This document shows positions 6,327 to 10,159 of a stretch of 10,159 nucleotides of DNA, piece by piece. Location: contig JAFQUG010000016.1 in NCBI GenBank assembly GCA_017408625.1, positions 1 to 10,159 of the forward strand, given 5' to 3'. Both the position numbers and the translations under genes were made by a program. Each line of letters opens with the position of its first letter. Position 1 is the first letter of the stretch. The notes below the pieces were generated by a model. The model did not search any database, was not told the origin of the DNA, and saw only the letters and a list, made by a program, of their open reading frames with translations. This DNA comes from Clostridia bacterium. Lineage in GTDB: Bacteria; Bacillota_A; Clostridia; Oscillospirales; CAG-272.

Positions 6327-6992
6327 ATGAAACCCATCAACAAATACATTGATCATACCAACTTAAAGCCCTTTGCAACCGCAGCGGATATTGAAAAGCT
6401 CTGCGCCGAGGTTGCCGAGCATCATTTCGCATCGGTTTGCGTCAACCCCGCGGACGTTGCCCTTGCTCACAGTCTGCTCAAGGATACCGACGTCATGACC
6501 TGCACGGTCATCGGCTTCCCTCTTGGCAAAAACGTGACCGCCATCAAGGTGGAGGAGACCAAGGCCGCTTACCGCGACGGCTGCGACGAATTTGACATGG
6601 TCATCAATGTTGGCAAGCTCAAGGACAGAGATACCGACTACGTTTGCGCCGACATTGCTGCCGTTGTGGCTGCCGCACAGGGCAAGACGGTTAAGGTCAT
6701 CATTGAAACAGGCCTTTTGACCGACGAGGAGATCGCACTGGCAACACAGCTTGCCTGCCGCGCAGGCGCACATTTTGTCAAGACCTGCACGGGTGTCAAC
6801 CCGGGTGCTGCGACGGTTGAAGCTGTAACCATTATGAAAAACAACGTCACCCCCGGCGTGCAGATCAAGGCATCCGGCGGCGTCAAGACCTACGAGGCAG
6901 CGATGGCCATGATCGAAGCAGGCGCAGACAGAATCGGCACCTCCTCGGGCATTGCCATCGTTTCGGGCGGTGTGGGAACGAGCGATTATTAA
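6327..6992 (+). CDS. deoC: Deoxyribose-phosphate aldolase
   Basis: This 221-residue cytoplasmic class I aldolase splits 2-deoxy-D-ribose 5-phosphate into glyceraldehyde 3-phosphate and acetaldehyde, the last step of deoxynucleoside breakdown. The length is normal for the short DeoC subfamily. Key residues are visible: YIDHTNLKP at the N-terminus, DEFDMVINVG with Asp90 (equivalent of E. coli Asp102), FVKTCTG with Schiff-base Lys152 (E. coli Lys167), and IKASGGVKT with Lys181 (E. coli Lys201). GADRIGTSSG is the C-terminal phosphate-binding loop. The ATG at 6327 has AAGGAG 6 nt upstream; longer in-frame readings from 6210 would run through the promoter. It is the first gene of a two-gene operon with an uncharacterised protein 21 nt downstream. 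No deoxynucleoside kinase, phosphorylase or phosphopentomutase gene is in the window. Confidence 0.97.
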   Translation: MKPINKYIDHTNLKPFATAADIEKLCAEVAEHHFASVCVNPADVALAHSLLKDTDVMTCTVIGFPLGKNVTAIKVEETKAAYRDGCDEFDMVINVGKLKDRDTDYVCADIAAVVAAAQGKTVKVIIETGLLTDEEIALATQLACRAGAHFVKTCTGVNPGAATVEAVTIMKNNVTPGVQIKASGGVKTYEAAMAMIEAGADRIGTSSGIAIVSGGVGTSDY

Positions 6993-7013
6993 TACACCGC
7001 AAAGGAGACGAAT

Positions 7014-8333
7014 ATGGGAAACGATCCTCACTACATCGCACAGGCCGAAGATCACAAGATACTTGACGATCACGTATTCTTTATTGAGAACGAGTATATT
7101 AAATTCGGCATCAATACGGCTCTTGGCGGCACGGTCACCTACCTTGCCGAGCATGGAAAGCACAATCTGATCAACAGTGCAGACTGGGGCAGACAGGTGC
7201 AGCTTTCCTTCTATTCGGGTCCGGTTCCCTTTCATCCAGAAGGAACCGAAATGGGTAAGCACTGGACGCACACCGGCTGGAATCCCATACAAACGGGAGA
7301 TTGCTTCTTTAACCGTGCAAAGCTGATTGAGCACAAGGTAGAAGGAAACACGCTGTACGTCAAGTGCATCCCGATGCAGTGGGCGCTCAATAACGTCCCC
7401 GGAGAATGCACCTTTGAGCTTTGGTATACGCTTGACGGCAAAACCGTCAACGTGACCGCTCGCCTCAATAATAATCGCTCCGATCAGACACAATATCCCG
7501 CAAGCGGACAGGAGCTCCCTGCTGTTTATACCAACGGCGAATACTACCGTCTTGTCTCATACGTGGGAGAGCAGCCCGGCACGGGCGGCAAGCTGACCGA
7601 TATCGTCAACAAGCATACCGATCGTAACTGGCCCTCCGAATTTATGCTTTATCCGGAAAGCTGGGTGGCTTTGGTGGATGACAACGATTACGGTCTGGGC
7701 GTTTACAATCCGCATACCTGCGGTGCAGTCGGTGGCTTTGCCGGAGGTGTGGAACGCATGGGCATTGGCGGTGCCAAGGATTTTCAGACCGCCACAGTCA
7801 GCCCCACCACAAGAGTGATCCTTGATCATAACATCGTCTACACCTTTCATTTCTCGCTGATTGTAGGCGACGTTGCCTCCATTCGTAAGACTGCTCTGGA
7901 GCTTGACGCCAAGGTCGATCACAGAAAATTTGATTTTAGCCAAGACCGCCAAAATTTCTCTTATCACAATACCATGGATAAGGGATTTGGCAACCAGGAT
8001 TGCCTGGATTTCGATTTTGCCCCCGACGTATGGCTTTGCTCGCCCTTTATCTACGTATCAAGAGGCGAATGCAAAAAGATTTTGCTGGACGCCGCATTTG
8101 ACGGCGGCGAGATTGAGGGCGTGGTCGGTGTCCGGACTTACGGCGAGACCACAACACCCGACCGCAAGGGCTCTCCCTGCTCTTGGACGGAGGTTCCCTT
8201 CAAGCTGACAGGAGACGGCACGAGAAAACTTCACGAGATCGACATCTCCGCCATTGATAAGCCCTTCTTCCAGACCAACCTGGTCTTCCATACCAAGGGA
8301 CACGCCAAGATCTATGCCTTTGCGCTGCAATAA
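7014..8333 (+). CDS. Conserved protein of unknown function, possibly carbohydrate-related beta-sandwich
   Basis: A 439-residue protein with no signal peptide or membrane segment, so probably cytoplasmic. I cannot name a family with certainty. The start FFIENEYIKFGINTALGGTVTYLAE, followed by DWGRQVQLSFYSGP (57-70), GWNPIQTGD and later ELPAVYTNG (167-175), reads like a beta-rich protein of the type built on a galactose-mutarotase-like supersandwich. Similar 'N-x-x-D-x-GR-x-I/V-Q-x-S-Y/F-Y-x-G' segments occur in uncharacterised carbohydrate-associated proteins. Aromatic and polar residues (Trp58, Arg60, Gln63, Tyr67) are typical of a sugar-binding face. That fold and role are inference. The ATG has AAAGGAG 6 nt upstream (7001-7007) and lies 21 nt after deoC, so the pair is co-transcribed. 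A terminator follows 23 nt after the stop. It could be a sugar epimerase/mutarotase-like enzyme, a glycosidase-like protein, or simply a binding protein. Confidence 0.8.
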   Translation: MGNDPHYIAQAEDHKILDDHVFFIENEYIKFGINTALGGTVTYLAEHGKHNLINSADWGRQVQLSFYSGPVPFHPEGTEMGKHWTHTGWNPIQTGDCFFNRAKLIEHKVEGNTLYVKCIPMQWALNNVPGECTFELWYTLDGKTVNVTARLNNNRSDQTQYPASGQELPAVYTNGEYYRLVSYVGEQPGTGGKLTDIVNKHTDRNWPSEFMLYPESWVALVDDNDYGLGVYNPHTCGAVGGFAGGVERMGIGGAKDFQTATVSPTTRVILDHNIVYTFHFSLIVGDVASIRKTALELDAKVDHRKFDFSQDRQNFSYHNTMDKGFGNQDCLDFDFAPDVWLCSPFIYVSRGECKKILLDAAFDGGEIEGVVGVRTYGETTTPDRKGSPCSWTEVPFKLTGDGTRKLHEIDISAIDKPFFQTNLVFHTKGHAKIYAFALQ

Positions 8334-8356
8334 TCATTGATCTTGGATAAACCCAA

Positions 8357-8388
8357 AAAGCTCTTACCTCGGTAAGAGCTTTCTTTTT
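8357..8388 (+). terminator. Intrinsic terminator of the deoC operon
   Basis: An 11-bp perfect stem AAAGCTCTTAC (8357-8367) / GTAAGAGCTTT (8372-8382) with a CTCG loop, followed by CTTTTTAT. It lies 23 nt after the stop of the 439-residue gene. Confidence 0.9.
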
Positions 8389-8429
8389 ATTGAAATATTG
8401 ATAATTACGGGGGCTTTTTGCACAAAGAA

Positions 8430-8480
8430 GTCATATTTTGCTCATTTCTTGTCATATATGCATTGGATTCTGCTCATTTT
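8430..8480 (+). repeat. Direct repeats upstream of the solute-binding protein promoter
   Basis: GTCATAT occurs at 8430-8436 and 8451-8457 (21 bp apart). TGCTCATTT occurs at 8439-8447 and 8471-8479 (32 bp apart), the second copy lying between the -35 and -10 boxes. Spacings are near whole helical turns, as for operator half-sites, but the segment is A/T-rich and the repeats are short. Confidence 0.4.
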
Positions 8481-8492
8481 CTGTGCTATACT
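8463..8492 (+). promoter_or_regulatory. Putative extended -10 promoter for the solute-binding protein
   Basis: TTGGAT (8463-8468), 18-bp spacer and TATACT (8487-8492) with TG one base upstream (8484-8485). Predicted start near 8499 leaves about 30 nt before the ATG, with AAAGGG at 8513-8518. Confidence 0.65.
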
Positions 8493-8528
8493 GGTTACGT
8501 AAAGTAAAACAGAAAGGGTGTATTCACA

Positions 8529-9995
8529 ATGTTCAAACGTGCTTTGATTTACTCCTTATGCGCGATTATGCTGCTCACCCTGCTTGCAGGCTGCGTCGAC
8601 AATCCCCAAGAGCAAGAATCCGCGCAGACCAATGAAGAAAGCGAGACCTGGATCAGCGCAGATCTTGACCCTTCGGTTGATCTGAGCGGCGAAGAATTCT
8701 CGATTCTGAGCATGAAGACCGAGGATCTTGGCCCCGAGGAAAGCTCCTCCGATCCCTTGGAGGATGCGGTTTACAGAAGAAACGACGCGCTGCAGAATCA
8801 CCTTGGCGTCAAGCTCAACAACATTCACAATGCCGATTATGCTTCACTGAGCGAGAACGTGAAAATGGACGTTTCCGCGGGTGCGGGTGAATACCACCTC
8901 GTCTATCAGCACATGGTGGATGCATGCACCAACTTAGCTCTTGGCGGTAATCTTTACACGCTGACAGATCTGGACTACGTCAACTTTGATCAGCCCTGGT
9001 GGGACCAGGATTGCAAGAACGGCTTTATGTTCGGTGATAGCATGTACTTGGTTTGCGGTGACCTGTTGCCCAGCACCATGCTGGTTTCCGCAACCATCAT
9101 TTTTAACAAGAACCTTTTTGACGAGCGCGGATGGGAATACCCCTACGACGATGCAAGAGAGGGTACCTGGACGCTGGATGACCTTTTGGAGCTGACCAAG
9201 GATCAGAACAAGGACCTCAACGGCGACGGTAAGATCAACTACACCGAGGACTTTTACGGTCTGACCGGCTGGTCGCTCGACTGCGACTACAACTTCTATT
9301 TCGGCTCGGGCTGCACCATGTTCACCTTTGACGACCGGCACCTGCCCCAATACCGGGCCAATACCGACAGACTCCAAGAGGTTTACGAAAAAATTTACGA
9401 GCTGCTGATCACACAGCAGGCATTCCACGTCAAGGTTGCCGAGTATCTGAACAACCAAACGCTGGACGCCGCTCCCCGCGATATCTTCAAGCAAGGCAGA
9501 GCACTTTTCTTTGCAGGATACCTGGGAGCTGCCGTCAATATGCGCGACATGGAAAATGATTTCGGTATTTTACCTCAGCCCAAGTACGATGAAAAGCAGG
9601 AGGAATACCTCAGCTTTGTCAACGGCTCGGCTTCCGTAGCGGTTGTTCCCAAGAGCCTTAGCAATTACGATCTCAAGATCACGGGTTACATGATGGAGGC
9701 ACTTGCTTCTTCCTCTTATTACATGGTAACCGACACGCTGTACGACAAGGTTGCCAAGTCCAAGACCGCGCGTGACCCCGAATCAGCAGAAATGATCGAC
9801 ATCATCATACGCCACAAGGTATTTGACTTCGGCTACTCGCATTTCTTCCATACGGTGCTGCCCTGCGCAAGTATCATTCAGACCGGACTCAACTCCAAGA
9901 GTCCCTCAATCGTCAAGGAGATCACCAAGAACGAAAAGCTGACCATAAGAGAGCTGAAAAAGATCTACGAGGCCTACGGCTACGATTACGATTGA
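8529..9995 (+). CDS. Extracellular solute-binding lipoprotein of an ABC importer (probable sugar type)
   Basis: A 488-residue lipoprotein: short basic start, hydrophobic segment, and lipobox LLAGC with lipidated Cys22. A Gln/Glu/Ser-rich spacer of about 25 residues follows. The mature region fits the family 1 extracellular solute-binding proteins of gut Clostridia, which capture oligosaccharides for ABC importers: a first lobe beginning LSGEEFSILSM, a hinge-region stretch STMLVSATIIFNKNLF, TWTLDDLLELTKD, and a C-terminal KSPSIVKEI block. Residues 229-240 (DLNGDGKINYTE) form a complete 12-residue EF-hand-type loop with Asp1, Asn3, Asp5, Gly6, Ile8 and Glu12, so a structural calcium site is likely. 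AAAGGG lies 10 nt before the ATG. No permease or ATPase gene is adjacent, and the gene is flanked by its own promoter and terminator. It must share a transporter encoded elsewhere or act as a sensor. Class is firm; substrate is not. Confidence 0.88.
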   Translation: MFKRALIYSLCAIMLLTLLAGCVDNPQEQESAQTNEESETWISADLDPSVDLSGEEFSILSMKTEDLGPEESSSDPLEDAVYRRNDALQNHLGVKLNNIHNADYASLSENVKMDVSAGAGEYHLVYQHMVDACTNLALGGNLYTLTDLDYVNFDQPWWDQDCKNGFMFGDSMYLVCGDLLPSTMLVSATIIFNKNLFDERGWEYPYDDAREGTWTLDDLLELTKDQNKDLNGDGKINYTEDFYGLTGWSLDCDYNFYFGSGCTMFTFDDRHLPQYRANTDRLQEVYEKIYELLITQQAFHVKVAEYLNNQTLDAAPRDIFKQGRALFFAGYLGAAVNMRDMENDFGILPQPKYDEKQEEYLSFVNGSASVAVVPKSLSNYDLKITGYMMEALASSSYYMVTDTLYDKVAKSKTARDPESAEMIDIIIRHKVFDFGYSHFFHTVLPCASIIQTGLNSKSPSIVKEITKNEKLTIRELKKIYEAYGYDYD

Positions 9996-10000
9996 TCAAA

Positions 10001-10025
10001 ATATAAAAAACAGCCCCAGGGGCTG
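10001..10025 (-). terminator. Minus-strand intrinsic terminator
   Basis: CAGCCC (10011-10016) and GGGCTG (10020-10025) form a 6-bp stem with a 3-nt loop. Read on the minus strand the stem is followed by TTTTTTATATTTT (from the A-tract at 9998-10010). There is no T-tract on the plus side, so it points at a minus-strand gene beyond the right edge. Confidence 0.65.
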
Positions 10026-10043
10026 ACAAATTAGCGAAAGAAT

Positions 10044-10085
10044 AACACGGAGATTGAACAAAATCAATCTCCGTGTTCGTTTTTC
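10044..10085 (+). terminator. Intrinsic terminator of the solute-binding protein gene
   Basis: A perfect 14-bp stem (10044-10057 with 10064-10077), 6-nt loop, and the tail CGTTTTTC. It lies 48 nt after the gene's stop codon. Confidence 0.88.
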
Positions 10086-10159
10086 TCGCCTGAAAAGGAT
10101 CAACCGTAGGGGGCGACGTCCCCTGTCAACAGCAAGATTGTAAACAATTGTGCAAGAGG
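10086..10159. other. Intergenic right edge with GC-rich inverted element
   Basis: No convincing gene is visible. AGGGG (10108-10112) and CCCCT (10120-10124) flank a segment containing the palindrome GACGTC, giving a short GC-rich hairpin unlike the surrounding A/T-rich spacer. ATTGT-AA-ACAAT follows at 10137-10148. This could be the edge of a dispersed intergenic repeat, but one copy cannot show that. Confidence 0.3.

Noticed and set aside
6363..7493. A 376-codon open frame on the minus strand opposite deoC and the start of the next gene
   Set aside because: It lies against two genes with clear motifs and ribosome binding sites and spans their junction; it has no recognisable motif. It is a reading-frame shadow of GC-biased codons.
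10086..10159. The C-terminus of a minus-strand protein entering from the right
   Set aside because: One minus frame is open from the edge to a TGA at about 10102, but it runs through the GC-rich inverted element and shows no motif. The stretch is too short to support a gene.
1..10159. CRISPR arrays, toxin-antitoxin pairs, insertion sequences or phage genes
   Set aside because: No spaced direct repeats of array type, no transposase or integrase, and no small gene pairs in the spacers; all intergenic spacers are under 200 nt and are accounted for by promoters and terminators.

Overview
The window looks like chromosomal DNA of a fermentative, probably gut-type member of the Clostridia (Bacillota). 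The grounds are strong AGGAG-type ribosome binding sites, near-consensus sigma-A promoters with mostly 17-bp spacers, a DUF1015 gene, a NisT-like ABC exporter, and lipoproteins with Thr/Glu-rich linkers of the kind common in Oscillospirales and relatives. This placement is inference; no rRNA or other phylogenetic marker is present. I see no phage, transposon, CRISPR array, tRNA or rRNA.

Layout. At the left edge, two minus-strand genes form an operon: a DUF1015 protein (56-1315), then the first ten codons of an SbcD/YhaO-like metallophosphoesterase (32 down to 1) that runs off the window. A divergent intergenic region (1316-1475) carries promoters for both directions. A plus-strand ABC exporter half-transporter (1476-3566) follows. 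Next is an aspartokinase of the Bacillus AKIII (YclM/ThrD) type (3695-5020), with its own consensus promoter and a hairpin sitting almost exactly at the predicted transcription start. A long bidirectional terminator (5030-5070) separates it from a convergent minus-strand gene for a beta-helix lipoprotein (5083-6195). That lipoprotein gene and deoC (6327-6992) are fired by back-to-back divergent promoters. deoC is in an operon with an uncharacterised 439-residue protein (7014-8333), ended by a terminator at 8357-8388. The last gene is a solute-binding lipoprotein (8529-9995) with its own promoter, no permease genes beside it, and a terminator after it. A minus-strand terminator at 10001-10025 predicts a convergent gene beyond the right edge.

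How the genes work together. Most units are independent and short: each is bounded by its own promoter, and most by their own terminator. The functions are housekeeping or nutrient-related: aspartate-family amino acid synthesis, deoxyribose phosphate breakdown, solute uptake, export and surface display. Nothing here assembles into a clear multi-gene novel system. The items most worth a second look are the hairpin flush with the aspartokinase transcription start, the deoC-linked unknown protein, the orphan solute-binding protein with a complete EF-hand-type loop, and the SbcD-like gene start at the left edge.
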